Assembly: GCF_003001995.1 (NCBI RefSeq)
Contig: NZ_PVNB01000022.1
Coordinates: 1-63,957 of the forward strand
Length of the DNA stretch: 63,957 nucleotides
Reading direction: 5' to 3'
DNA from: Orenia metallireducens
GTDB lineage: Bacteria; Bacillota; Halanaerobiia; Halobacteroidales; Halobacteroidaceae
Both the position numbers and the translations under genes were made by a program. Under the pieces are notes generated by a model. The model worked only from the letters and a program-made list of their open reading frames with translations, was not told the origin of the DNA and did not search any database. Shown here piece after piece: positions 51,579 to 59,547 of this stretch (position 1 is the stretch's first letter; every line of letters begins with the position of its first letter).

Positions 51579-52238
51579 ATGAAAAAATTTTGGATTAGTA
51601 ATTTAATGAAACAATTAGTACCTACATTGATAATCGATTTATTATTATGGCTTGGATTTATTAAATTGGAGAGTAAGCTATTATTAACTTTAGCAATTTT
51701 GGGAATTTTATTTGCTTGCTTCTCTATCTGGTTCTTTAGAAACCCTAAGAGGAATGTACCAGACCTTCCTAATTCTCTAATATCTCCTGCAGATGGAAAG
51801 ATAGTAGCGATAAAGAAGGAGAAGGATAATTTCTTTTTTGAAGGTAGAGAAGTAACACGTATTAGTATTTTTCTAAATGTCTTTAACGTACACATTAATC
51901 GAATTCCAATTGATGGAGAGATAGTTTATGAAAATTATAATCATGGTAAATTTATAAATGCTTTTAGTGAAAAAGCATCCTTAGATAATGAACAGAATAT
52001 GATAGGGATAAAAACAAAGCATGGAAATATATTAGTTAAACAGATAGCAGGGCTTATTGCTAGAAGAATTATATCGGTTAAAGGATTGGGCGATGAGGTT
52101 AAGCAAGGTCAGATTTATGGTATGATTAAATTTGGCTCTAGAACTGATATTTTAATTGAAGAGGATATCAATATCAAAGTTAATATAGGTGACAAAGTAA
52201 AAGGTGGCGAAACAATAATAGGTGATTTCTATGAATAG
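51579..52238 (+). CDS. psd: Phosphatidylserine decarboxylase proenzyme (short type)
   Basis: A 219-residue membrane-associated enzyme of the short Psd form. Two N-terminal hydrophobic helices are followed by FFRNPKRNVPDLPNSLISPA and DGKIVAI, then ISIFLNVFNVHINRIPIDGE (active-site His region) and KFGSRTDI, where cleavage between Gly and Ser would make the pyruvoyl group. It converts phosphatidylserine to phosphatidylethanolamine. The pssA gene overlaps its stop by eight bases. Confidence 0.92.
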   Translation: MKKFWISNLMKQLVPTLIIDLLLWLGFIKLESKLLLTLAILGILFACFSIWFFRNPKRNVPDLPNSLISPADGKIVAIKKEKDNFFFEGREVTRISIFLNVFNVHINRIPIDGEIVYENYNHGKFINAFSEKASLDNEQNMIGIKTKHGNILVKQIAGLIARRIISVKGLGDEVKQGQIYGMIKFGSRTDILIEEDINIKVNIGDKVKGGETIIGDFYE

Positions 52239-52944
52239 GATAGAGAAGAGATTTGTTATTCCTAATATTATAACTGGGGCAAATATGTTGCTTGGGTTTT
52301 TGAGTATAATCATGTCCTTTCAAGGTGATTTGTTAAAGGCATCTTGGTTGATAGTTATGGCTATGGTGGCAGATGGATTAGATGGTAAGACGGCAAGAGC
52401 CTTAGATGGTTTTAGTGAATTTGGTAAGGAATTTGATTCTTTTTGTGATGCTGTCTCTTTTGGTATGGCACCTGCAATCTTGATATACTCTATATTAATG
52501 GAGCAGGTGGCATTAAAAGAGCTAATTATACCTCTTTCTTTTTTATATCTTCTCTGTGGGGTATTAAGGTTAGTCAAATTCAATATTATAACAGAGGCAT
52601 CAAAGGATAAAGCCGATTTTATAGGGATGCCTATTCCTACTGCAGCAGGCTTAGTTGCTTCTTATAATATCTTCTCTAATGCAGTATGGGGTGAATTAGT
52701 TCAAATAAATCTATTTTTAATTTTGGCATTCTTTGTTTCTATACTTATGGTCAGTGCTATAACCTTTAAAAGTATCTCTAAAACCTTTAGAGTATTAGGT
52801 TCTAAAGGGCTACTGGCTTTATTGATACTTGTTGCTGTATTTGCAAAATATCTACTATTTCCTTTTGGATTATCCTACTTCTTGGTTAATAGCTTTAACT
52901 TTATAAAAGAGAAGAGGTTTATCTCAAAAGAAGAAGTGAGTTAA
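52231..52944 (+). CDS. pssA: CDP-diacylglycerol-serine O-phosphatidyltransferase
   Basis: A 237-residue membrane enzyme with the CDP-alcohol phosphatidyltransferase motif DGLDGKTARALDG, then EFGKEFDSFCD (D-G-x2-A-R-x8-G-x3-D-x3-D). About seven TM segments. It makes phosphatidylserine for Psd. ATG 52231 is chosen: AGGTGA (52220-52225) is correctly spaced and the in-frame GTG at 52222 overlaps it. Psd and PssA thus form a phosphatidylethanolamine unit. Confidence 0.92.
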   Translation: MNRIEKRFVIPNIITGANMLLGFLSIIMSFQGDLLKASWLIVMAMVADGLDGKTARALDGFSEFGKEFDSFCDAVSFGMAPAILIYSILMEQVALKELIIPLSFLYLLCGVLRLVKFNIITEASKDKADFIGMPIPTAAGLVASYNIFSNAVWGELVQINLFLILAFFVSILMVSAITFKSISKTFRVLGSKGLLALLILVAVFAKYLLFPFGLSYFLVNSFNFIKEKRFISKEEVS

Positions 52945-52978
52945 TTATAATAAAAAATTAATTGTTAAACTACTCTTC

Positions 52979-53007
52979 TTTACAACAATTTTAAATTATA
53001 GTATAAT
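52979..53007 (+). promoter_or_regulatory. Promoter of the second c-di-AMP riboswitch transcript
   Basis: TTTACA (52979-52984) and TATAAT (53002-53007), 17-base spacer. Confidence 0.75.
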
Positions 53008-53024
53008 GAACAAAATAATTAAAT

Positions 53025-53222
53025 AGTAAACGCTTAATCCTAATAGGAGCGGGGGAACCACTTTTTGGGGTGAATCTAATAATCAGTTTGAGTTTGAGTT
53101 AAAATAATGAGTAGTTCATAATTTACTTATACTTAATCTTAAACTTAGTCTTGATTATTAGTAGGGCTATCCTTTTAGTCCGAATCCGACAGCTAACCTC
53201 GTCAGCGTGAAAGGGAGACCAG
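53025..53222 (+). ncRNA. c-di-AMP (ydaO/yuaA) riboswitch 2
   Basis: Core elements in order: ACGCTTAATCCTAATA, GGAGCGGGGGAACCA, TGGGGTGAATCT, AGGGCTATCC, AGTCCGAATCCGACAGCTAA and CCTCGTCAGCGTGAAAGGG. The variable arm is an imperfect hairpin with CTTATACTTAATCTTAAACT, almost identical to a word in dispersed element copy 3. A terminator follows at 53232-53258. It should make ktrB/ktrA expression fall when c-di-AMP is high. Confidence 0.94.
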
Positions 53223-53231
53223 TTAAGTATA

Positions 53232-53258
53232 TGCATAGGGTGTCCTATGTCTTTTTTT
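53232..53258 (+). terminator. Riboswitch-linked terminator before ktrB
   Basis: TGCATAGG-GTGT-CCTATGT followed by CTTTTTTTATTTT. Confidence 0.85.
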
Positions 53259-53321
53259 ATTTTATGGCTAATTTTTACATTTGAAATAGTGGTGACTGTT
53301 AACAGAAAGAGAGGTTTGAAT

Positions 53322-54656
53322 ATGAAGAGAAGGTTGAGTATCCATAATCTAACTCCAGCTCAGGTACTATCCTTGGGTTATTTGGTTGTAATACTGTTAG
53401 GTGCTATACTACTAACTTTACCTATAGCAACAACAAATGGTGAGGGCATGAACTTCTTAGATTCAGTCTTTACAGCTACTTCTGCTACAGCTGTAACAGG
53501 ATTGATTGTTGAGAATACAAGTACCTTCTTTACCGTATTTGGGCAGGTAGTAATTTTATGTTTAATCCAAATTGGTGGATTGGGAATTATGTGTATGTCT
53601 ACTTTATTTGCTCTTTTATTAGGGAAGAAGATTACTTTAAGAGAGAGATTAATCATTCAACAGGATTTAGACCAGTTTGAATTATCAGGAATTATTAGGA
53701 TAGTAAAGTACGTAATTGGTGTCACTTTTGCCATTGAAGGTATTGGTGCATTTATCTTATTTATTAGATTTTTATTTGATATGCCAGCAGGAAAGGCTTT
53801 GTATTTTGGTATCTTCCATTCAATTTCTGCTTTTAATAATGCTGGATTTGATATCTTTGGTAATAGTTTGGAGAACTTTACTGGTGATATTATCGTTAAC
53901 TTAGTGATTACATCCTTGATTGTCTTAGGTGGAATTGGATTTGCTGTGATTGCTGAGGTCTATTCAGGTAAGAGATTTAAGAATTTTTCCTTACAGACTA
54001 AGCTGGTATTGAGTGTAACAGCTATTTTACTTATTGTAGGAACTATTATCTCCTTTATTTTAGAGTACTCTAATCCAGCAACTATAGGGAACTTGCCTTT
54101 AGGAGAGAAGGTTATAGCTTCTTACTTCTTATCAGTTACTCCAAGAACAGCTGGCTTTAATACTGTTCCAACGGGAGCGCTGAGAAGTTCTACAATATTC
54201 TTTACGATTATATTAATGTTTATCGGTGCTAGTCCTGGTTCGACTGGGGGTGGAGTTAAGACGACTACCTTTGGAGCTTTAGCTGCTGTATTATATTCTA
54301 GAGCAACTGGTAGAGATGATATTGAGTTATTTAAGAGAAGACTAGGAAAAGAGACTATTTATAATGCTCTCTCAATTGTTTTGATTGCATTATTGTTGGT
54401 AGTGACAGTGACTATGATCTTAACTATAACTGAAGAAGCTGAGTTCTTAGACTTATTTTTTGAAGCTGTCTCAGCCTTTGGTACTGTTGGACTATCTACT
54501 GGGGTAACTGGCAGTCTATCAATTATAGGTAGAATTGTAATAATCCTGACTATGTTTGCAGGTAGGGTAGGTCCATTGACGATTGCTTTGGCTATTGGTG
54601 AAAGAAAGGATAAAGTTAATATCAGGTATCCAAAAGAGAAGATTTTAGTTGGATAA
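53322..54656 (+). CDS. ktrB: KtrB-type potassium channel subunit (copy 1)
   Basis: A 444-residue membrane protein with four M1-P-M2 repeats; filter loops TATSATAVTGLIV, SISAFNNAGFDIFGN, TPRTAGFNTV and AVSAFGTVGLSTG. MFIGASPGSTGGGVKTTTFG is the family-typical loop before the last repeat. It takes up K+ or Na+/K+ together with the KtrA ring encoded 15 bases downstream. ATG 53322 follows AGAGAGGT. The longer in-frame ATG at 53247 lies inside the riboswitch terminator and is unlikely. Confidence 0.94.
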   Translation: MKRRLSIHNLTPAQVLSLGYLVVILLGAILLTLPIATTNGEGMNFLDSVFTATSATAVTGLIVENTSTFFTVFGQVVILCLIQIGGLGIMCMSTLFALLLGKKITLRERLIIQQDLDQFELSGIIRIVKYVIGVTFAIEGIGAFILFIRFLFDMPAGKALYFGIFHSISAFNNAGFDIFGNSLENFTGDIIVNLVITSLIVLGGIGFAVIAEVYSGKRFKNFSLQTKLVLSVTAILLIVGTIISFILEYSNPATIGNLPLGEKVIASYFLSVTPRTAGFNTVPTGALRSSTIFFTIILMFIGASPGSTGGGVKTTTFGALAAVLYSRATGRDDIELFKRRLGKETIYNALSIVLIALLLVVTVTMILTITEEAEFLDLFFEAVSAFGTVGLSTGVTGSLSIIGRIVIILTMFAGRVGPLTIALAIGERKDKVNIRYPKEKILVG

Positions 54657-54671
54657 GGGAGGTCTAGATTA

Positions 54672-55319
54672 ATGAAGCAATTTATGGTTGTAGGTTTAGG
54701 TAGATTTGGTTCAAGTGTAGCAACTACCTTGGCTAGTAAAGGTTATGATGTTTTGGTTGTTGATTCAGATGCAGATAAGGTTCAAGAGATTAGTGGATTG
54801 GTAACTCATGCAGTACAGGCAGATGCGACTGATGAGGATGCCCTTAAGACTTTGGGAGTGAATAATTTTGATATTGCTATAGTTAGTATTGGAACAAATA
54901 TTCATGCTAATATCTTGGCTACACTGATATTAAAGGAACAAGGTGTCAAGTATGTTGTTGTAAAGGCCCAAGATACGTTACATGGTAAGTTACTAACTAA
55001 AGTAGGTGCTGATAAGATAGTCTATCCAGAGCGTGATATGGGAGTTAGGGTAGCTAATAATTTGGTTTCTGCTAATGTACTTGATTATATTGAATTGGCT
55101 CCAGGTTATAGCATTGCAGAGGTTGTGGCCTCTGATAAGTTATCTGGGAAGTCTTTGGCTGAAACAGATATTAGAGGAAAGTTTGGAGTAAATGTAATAG
55201 CTATTAAGAATGAGCATAAGGTTAATGTCTCACCAGAGGCGACTGATGCAATTGAGCCTGGTGATATTTTAGTGGTAATGGGACATGAAGATGGCTTAAG
55301 GCTTTTAAAAGAATATTAG
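54672..55319 (+). CDS. ktrA: KtrA-type RCK regulatory subunit (copy 1)
   Basis: A 215-residue cytoplasmic protein. RCK_N: FMVVGLGRFGSSVATTLASK, VVDSDADKVQE, VQADATDEDALKTLGV. RCK_C (about 135-215): YSIAEVVASDKLSGKSLAET, LVVMGHEDGLRLL. The RCK_C domain of KtrA proteins is a known c-di-AMP receptor, so this system may be under RNA-level and protein-level control. It follows ktrB closely and ends at a strong terminator. Confidence 0.94.
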   Translation: MKQFMVVGLGRFGSSVATTLASKGYDVLVVDSDADKVQEISGLVTHAVQADATDEDALKTLGVNNFDIAIVSIGTNIHANILATLILKEQGVKYVVVKAQDTLHGKLLTKVGADKIVYPERDMGVRVANNLVSANVLDYIELAPGYSIAEVVASDKLSGKSLAETDIRGKFGVNVIAIKNEHKVNVSPEATDAIEPGDILVVMGHEDGLRLLKEY

Positions 55320-55324
55320 AGGAA

Positions 55325-55358
55325 AACTGACCAACAGATGTTGGTCAGTTTTTTTATG
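55325..55358 (+). terminator. Terminator after ktrA copy 1
   Basis: AACTGACCAAC-AGAT-GTTGGTCAGTT followed by TTTTTAT. Confidence 0.93.
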
Positions 55359-55431
55359 TCTTAGTAAATAAAATGTCATTATTATATTTATTCTTGTGCT
55401 AGTGAAGAATATAATATCGGTATTGAGTAGG

Positions 55432-55449
55432 GTCTGGTCGCGACCAGAC
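55432..55449. promoter_or_regulatory. Perfect 18-bp palindrome, possible operator
   Basis: GTCTGGTCGCGACCAGAC is a perfect inverted repeat, with flanks GAGTAGG and TCTACA extending it imperfectly. It has no T-tract, is GC-rich in an AT-rich gap, and lies 150 bases before the second ktrB. A repressor site or a hairpin are both possible. Confidence 0.5.
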
Positions 55450-55598
55450 TCTACAGTTAAAAAATCATATAATAAAAATTATAAATATGCTACATAACCC
55501 TTTCTATATAAAAAATTAGTTCTGACAAAATAAATTTATAGTAAAGTTATAATCTTATTCGATTTAGGTAATATTAAGGGCAGAGTATTTAACAGGAG

Positions 55599-56936
55599 GT
55601 GAGATTAATTCTTGCAAAGACAAAGTGGCTAACTCCAGCTCGTTTTTTGACTATGGGTTATTTGATAGTTATCAGTATAGGGGCTTTTTTATTATCGTTG
55701 CCAATGGCTACAGTAAATGGACAGGGTTTGAATTTAGTTGATGCATTGTTTACGGCCACTTCAGCTACTGCGGTAACTGGGTTGATAGTAGTAGATACAG
55801 CTACCTATTTAACTCGTTTTGGACAGAGTGTGGTATTGTTACTTATTCAGATTGGTGGTTTTGGCTTTATGACTACATCTACATTATTTGCATTATTATT
55901 AGGAAGAAAGATTACTTTTCGAGAGAGGATAATTATTAGAGAGGAGTTGAATCATTTTAGCTTATCTGGAGTTATCAAGTTAGCCCGTTATGTGATTGTA
56001 TTGACTCTAGCTATTGAGTTAAGTGGTGCTTTATTGCTTTTTTTTAAGTTCAAAAATAATTTACCACTTTCTCAGGCGATTTTCTTCTCTGTTTTTCATG
56101 CTATTTCTGCCTTCTGTAATGCAGGCTTTGCCCTCTTCAGTAATAGTTTAGAGAACTTCATTGGAGATTACTATATTAATTTTGTAATAACTACCTTATT
56201 TATTTTAGGTGGGCTTGGTTTTGCTGTTATTGCCGATTTATATCAAAAGAGAAGGTTCAAAGCTCTATCCTTAAATAGTAAGTTGGTATTAGTAACTACA
56301 CTTATTTTAATTTTAATTGGTACTATCGGTATCTTTCTATTAGAATTGTCTAATCCTGATACTTTTGGAGAGTTAACTTTAAAGGATGAACTAATCTCTG
56401 CATATTTTCAAGGGGTCACTCCTAGAACAGCAGGTTTTAATACAATTCCAATCGGTAAGCTGACCCAAGGTAGTCTCTTTTTAATTATTATACTAATGTT
56501 TATTGGAGCTTCACCTGGTTCAACAGGAGGAGGATTGAAGACGACTACAATTGGGGTATTAATAGTTGCTACATATTCATTAATAATAGGTAAACAGGAT
56601 GTAGAGTTATTTAAGAGGAGGCTATCACAGATTACAGTTTATAAGGCTTTAGCGGTGACGATAGTCTCTTTATTGGTAATTATTATGGCAACATTAACCT
56701 TATCAATTACTGAGCGCTTTGATTTTATCCATGTATTTTTTGAGACGGTATCAGCTTATGCCACAGTTGGTTTATCTACAGGTATAACTGGAGATTTAAG
56801 TACTATTGGAAGGGTTTTAATTACAATTATAATGTTTACTGGACGAGTAGGTCCATTGACTTTGGCTATGGCACTTGGAGAGAGAGAGAAGAATAATAAG
56901 ATTAGATATCCAGAGGAGAAGATATTAATTGGATAG
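55599..56936 (+). CDS. ktrB: KtrB-type potassium channel subunit (copy 2)
   Basis: A 445-residue paralogue of the gene at 53322, with the same loops: TATSATAVTGLIV, AISAFCNAGFALFSN, TPRTAGFNTI, MFIGASPGSTGGGLKTTTIG and TVSAYATVGLSTG. No c-di-AMP riboswitch is seen upstream, unlike copy 1. Start is uncertain: AGGAGG (55594-55599) overlaps the GTG at 55599, whereas an in-frame ATT at 55608 is spaced eight bases from it and would start the protein at ILAKTKWLTPARFL. The coordinates use the GTG. Confidence 0.93.
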   Translation: MRLILAKTKWLTPARFLTMGYLIVISIGAFLLSLPMATVNGQGLNLVDALFTATSATAVTGLIVVDTATYLTRFGQSVVLLLIQIGGFGFMTTSTLFALLLGRKITFRERIIIREELNHFSLSGVIKLARYVIVLTLAIELSGALLLFFKFKNNLPLSQAIFFSVFHAISAFCNAGFALFSNSLENFIGDYYINFVITTLFILGGLGFAVIADLYQKRRFKALSLNSKLVLVTTLILILIGTIGIFLLELSNPDTFGELTLKDELISAYFQGVTPRTAGFNTIPIGKLTQGSLFLIIILMFIGASPGSTGGGLKTTTIGVLIVATYSLIIGKQDVELFKRRLSQITVYKALAVTIVSLLVIIMATLTLSITERFDFIHVFFETVSAYATVGLSTGITGDLSTIGRVLITIIMFTGRVGPLTLAMALGEREKNNKIRYPEEKILIG

Positions 56937-56951
56937 TTAGGAGGGAAAGTT

Positions 56952-57599
56952 GTGAGGCAGTTTATAGTCGTTGGTTTAGGGCGGTTTGGATATAGTGTTG
57001 CCAAAACTTTAGCTGATAAGCATTATGATGTTTTAGCAATTGATACTGATGAGGAGAAGATACAAGAGATTAGTAGTATTGTAACCCATGCTGTACAAGC
57101 AGATGCTACTGATGAGGAAGCTTTAAAGACCTTAGGAGCTAGCAATTTTGATGTAGCGGTAGTTAGTATCGGTGAGAATATCCATGCAAATATCTTAGCT
57201 ACCTTGATTTTAAAGGAGTTGGGGGTCAAGAGTGTAGTTGTCAAGGCTAAAGACCAGCTACATGGAAAGGTATTAGGTAAGGTTGGAGCAGACAGAATTG
57301 TCTATCCTGAGAGGGATATGGGGATGAGAATAGCGAATAATTTAATTTCATCTAATGTTTTAGAGTATATAGAATTGGCTCCTAACTATAGTGTGGTGGA
57401 GATTGCAGCTGATGAGAATATGTATAATAAAAATCTATTGGATTTACAGTTAAGAAGTCGCTTTGGAGTTAATGTTATGGCGATTAAGAGCCAAGATGGG
57501 ATAGATATCTCACCACGAGCTGAAAGTAAGATTAAAGCTGGTGATACTTTAATAGTAATGGGTGATAATGATAGCCTTGATGAACTAAGGAAGATGTAG
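56952..57599 (+). CDS. ktrA: KtrA-type RCK regulatory subunit (copy 2)
   Basis: A 215-residue paralogue of the protein at 54672: FIVVGLGRFGYSVAKTLADK, VLAIDTDEEKIQEISSIVTH, VQADATDEEALKTLGASNFD, and an RCK_C end LIVMGDNDSLDELRKM. Start GTG with AGGAGGG upstream. It follows ktrB copy 2 by 15 bases, the same spacing as in copy 1, so the pair arose by tandem duplication. The sugar kinase gene follows 16 bases later and is probably co-transcribed. Confidence 0.94.
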   Translation: MRQFIVVGLGRFGYSVAKTLADKHYDVLAIDTDEEKIQEISSIVTHAVQADATDEEALKTLGASNFDVAVVSIGENIHANILATLILKELGVKSVVVKAKDQLHGKVLGKVGADRIVYPERDMGMRIANNLISSNVLEYIELAPNYSVVEIAADENMYNKNLLDLQLRSRFGVNVMAIKSQDGIDISPRAESKIKAGDTLIVMGDNDSLDELRKM

Positions 57600-57615
57600 A
57601 AAGGAAGGGATTATT

Positions 57616-58560
57616 TTGATTACGACTTTAACCATTAATCCTGCTGTTGATTATACTGTAAAGGCACCAGAATTAAGGTTGGGAAAGGTTAATAGAGTAG
57701 AATTTGTTAATAAGGCTGCGGCAGGTAAGGGAATTAATGTCTCTAAAGGAGTAAAAAACTTAGGAGAAGAGACTATGGCTTTAGGCTGTATAGGTGGTGA
57801 TAGTGGTCAATTTATAGTTGGTAGACTAAAAGAGCTGGAGATAAGTAGTGATTTTACTTGGATACAGGATGATACTAGGATTAATATGAAAGTGATTGAT
57901 GATTTAGGTCATGAGACCAAGATTAATCAATTAGGCTCTGAGGTGCCTAAAGAAGTACTGGATGTTATTGAAGAAAAGGTTATAGCTGCTATAGGTGAGA
58001 GTGAAATTATTGTTTTGGCTGGAAGCTTGCCACCAGACTGTCCCGAGGATTTTTATCAAAAATTAATCAAGAAGATTAAAGAAGAGAATAATAATGTTAA
58101 AGTCTTTCTTGATGCCTCTCAAGCACCTTTAAAGTTAGCGTTAGAAGCTAAACCTAGCCTGATTAAACCAAATCTTAGAGAGCTAGGAGAAATCTATGGT
58201 AAGGAGCTATCAGTAGAGGAAGCTGTTGGAATCAGTAAAACTTTAGTCGAAGATGGAATTGAGATGGTGCTAGTTTCTTTGGGAGCAGAAGGAGCAATTT
58301 TGACAACTAAGGAAGGTACTTTAAAAGCCACTCCTCCAGAAGTAGAAGTAGTCAGTACAATAGGAGCAGGTGACAGTGTAGTAGCTGCTATGGCAGTAGC
58401 TTATCTCAATGATTATAAGTTAGAGGAGATGTTTAGATTTGCAATAGCTATGAGTATAGCAACTATCTTGCGACCAGGAGCAGAGATGGGAAGATTAGAA
58501 GAAGTAAATCAATATTTAGGTGAAATAAAGATTGATAAATTAGAATTATTAGAGTGCTAA
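57616..58560 (+). CDS. 1-phosphofructokinase / PfkB-family sugar-phosphate kinase
   Basis: A 314-residue PfkB-fold kinase. TLTINPAVDYTVKAPELRLG at the start, AAAGKGINVSKGVKNLG (first PfkB signature), LAGSLPPDCPEDFY and the catalytic STIGAGDSVVAAMAVAY motif match FruK/LacC/PfkB proteins. It phosphorylates fructose 1-phosphate, tagatose 6-phosphate or fructose 6-phosphate; the choice cannot be made here because no fru PTS gene is adjacent. Start TTG with AAGGAAGGG six bases upstream. It lies at the end of the ktr operon. Confidence 0.88.
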   Translation: MITTLTINPAVDYTVKAPELRLGKVNRVEFVNKAAAGKGINVSKGVKNLGEETMALGCIGGDSGQFIVGRLKELEISSDFTWIQDDTRINMKVIDDLGHETKINQLGSEVPKEVLDVIEEKVIAAIGESEIIVLAGSLPPDCPEDFYQKLIKKIKEENNNVKVFLDASQAPLKLALEAKPSLIKPNLRELGEIYGKELSVEEAVGISKTLVEDGIEMVLVSLGAEGAILTTKEGTLKATPPEVEVVSTIGAGDSVVAAMAVAYLNDYKLEEMFRFAIAMSIATILRPGAEMGRLEEVNQYLGEIKIDKLELLEC

Positions 58561-58632
58561 TCACTATTTGTATTAATATAATAAATTATGATATAATAAC
58601 TCGTGTTATTATCAGAAGGGAGTTATTATAGA

Positions 58633-59436
58633 ATGAAGATATCTAGTTTTACAAATGATAGAATTAAATATTTGCGTTCTTTGTATCGTACTAAGTATAT
58701 TAGACAAGAGGGTAAGTTTGTTTTAGAAGGTGTTAGAATTATCGAAGAAGCAATTAAGGAAGATGTAAATATAGAGCAGGTCTTTTATTCAGATTACTTA
58801 ATTAGAAATCAGCGAGGAGAAGAGTTATTAGCCGCCCTAAGAGATATGGGTATAGATATAATCGAGGTTGATGATGAGATTATTCAGAAGGTTGCTGATA
58901 CCGAAAGCCCTCAAGGGATAGTAGCGATTGTAGAACAAGTTAACTATAGTCTAGCTGATATATTAACAGGAGATAATAAGCTGATTTTGATAGTTGATCA
59001 AGTGCAAGATCCAGGAAATTTGGGCACAATCATTAGAACTGCCGATGCAGCAGGTCTAGATGGTGTGATTACTACTAAAGGAACTGTAAGTCTTTATAAT
59101 CAGAAGACTATTCGGGCTACTATGGGTTCTTTGTTTAGGGTTCCTGTTTATCGGGCAAGTGATATAGGTGAATTGAAGAATATCTTAGATGATAGTGGGG
59201 TTAAGGTTGTGGTTGGAGATATTAATGGTGATAAGTATCACTTTGAAGTTAATTATTCATCATCTACAGCGATTGTTGTAGGCAATGAAGGAAGTGGTCC
59301 AAGGGATGAGTTGATAGAATTTGCTGACCAATTAATCAAGATACCTTTAGTTGGTGATGCTGAATCTTTGAATGTAGCTATGGCTGCAGGGATAATGGTC
59401 TATGAGGCTGTAAGGCAGAGAATAGTGATTAAGTAA
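58633..59436 (+). CDS. TrmH/SpoU-family RNA 2'-O-ribose methyltransferase
   Basis: A 267-residue SPOUT enzyme. An N-terminal substrate-binding domain (KYLRSLYRTKYIRQEGKFVL then EGVRIIEEA) is followed by the knotted catalytic domain with VDQVQDPGNLGTIIRTADAA (motif 1), IVVGNEGSGPRDELIE (motif 2) and IPLVGDAESLNVAMAAGIMV (motif 3). It methylates rRNA, by analogy with YsgA. Placement directly upstream of pheS matches the Bacillus ysgA-pheS-pheT order. ATG 58633 follows GAAGGGAG; an in-frame upstream ATG-less extension to 58603 is unlikely. Confidence 0.92.
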   Translation: MKISSFTNDRIKYLRSLYRTKYIRQEGKFVLEGVRIIEEAIKEDVNIEQVFYSDYLIRNQRGEELLAALRDMGIDIIEVDDEIIQKVADTESPQGIVAIVEQVNYSLADILTGDNKLILIVDQVQDPGNLGTIIRTADAAGLDGVITTKGTVSLYNQKTIRATMGSLFRVPVYRASDIGELKNILDDSGVKVVVGDINGDKYHFEVNYSSSTAIVVGNEGSGPRDELIEFADQLIKIPLVGDAESLNVAMAAGIMVYEAVRQRIVIK

Positions 59437-59464
59437 TCAGTAAGCAATCACCAACATTTTAACC

Positions 59465-59493
59465 TTGTGATTATTTGAGAGCTATGATATAAT
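59465..59493 (+). promoter_or_regulatory. Promoter of the pheST T-box transcript
   Basis: TTGTGA (59465-59470) and TATAAT (59488-59493) with a 17-base spacer. Confidence 0.75.
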
Positions 59494-59547
59494 TTTAAAC
59501 AAATTGAATTGTAATATCTTTAAAAGTTACATAATAAATTTAATATG

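Noticed and set aside
51566-51895. Minus-strand open frame across psd
   Set aside because: Shadow of the psd gene; no RBS, and composition follows the opposite coding strand.
53247-53321. N-terminal extension of ktrB copy 1 from ATG 53247
   Set aside because: The extension is encoded by the riboswitch terminator and its T-run; ATG 53322 has the RBS and aligns with the paralogue.
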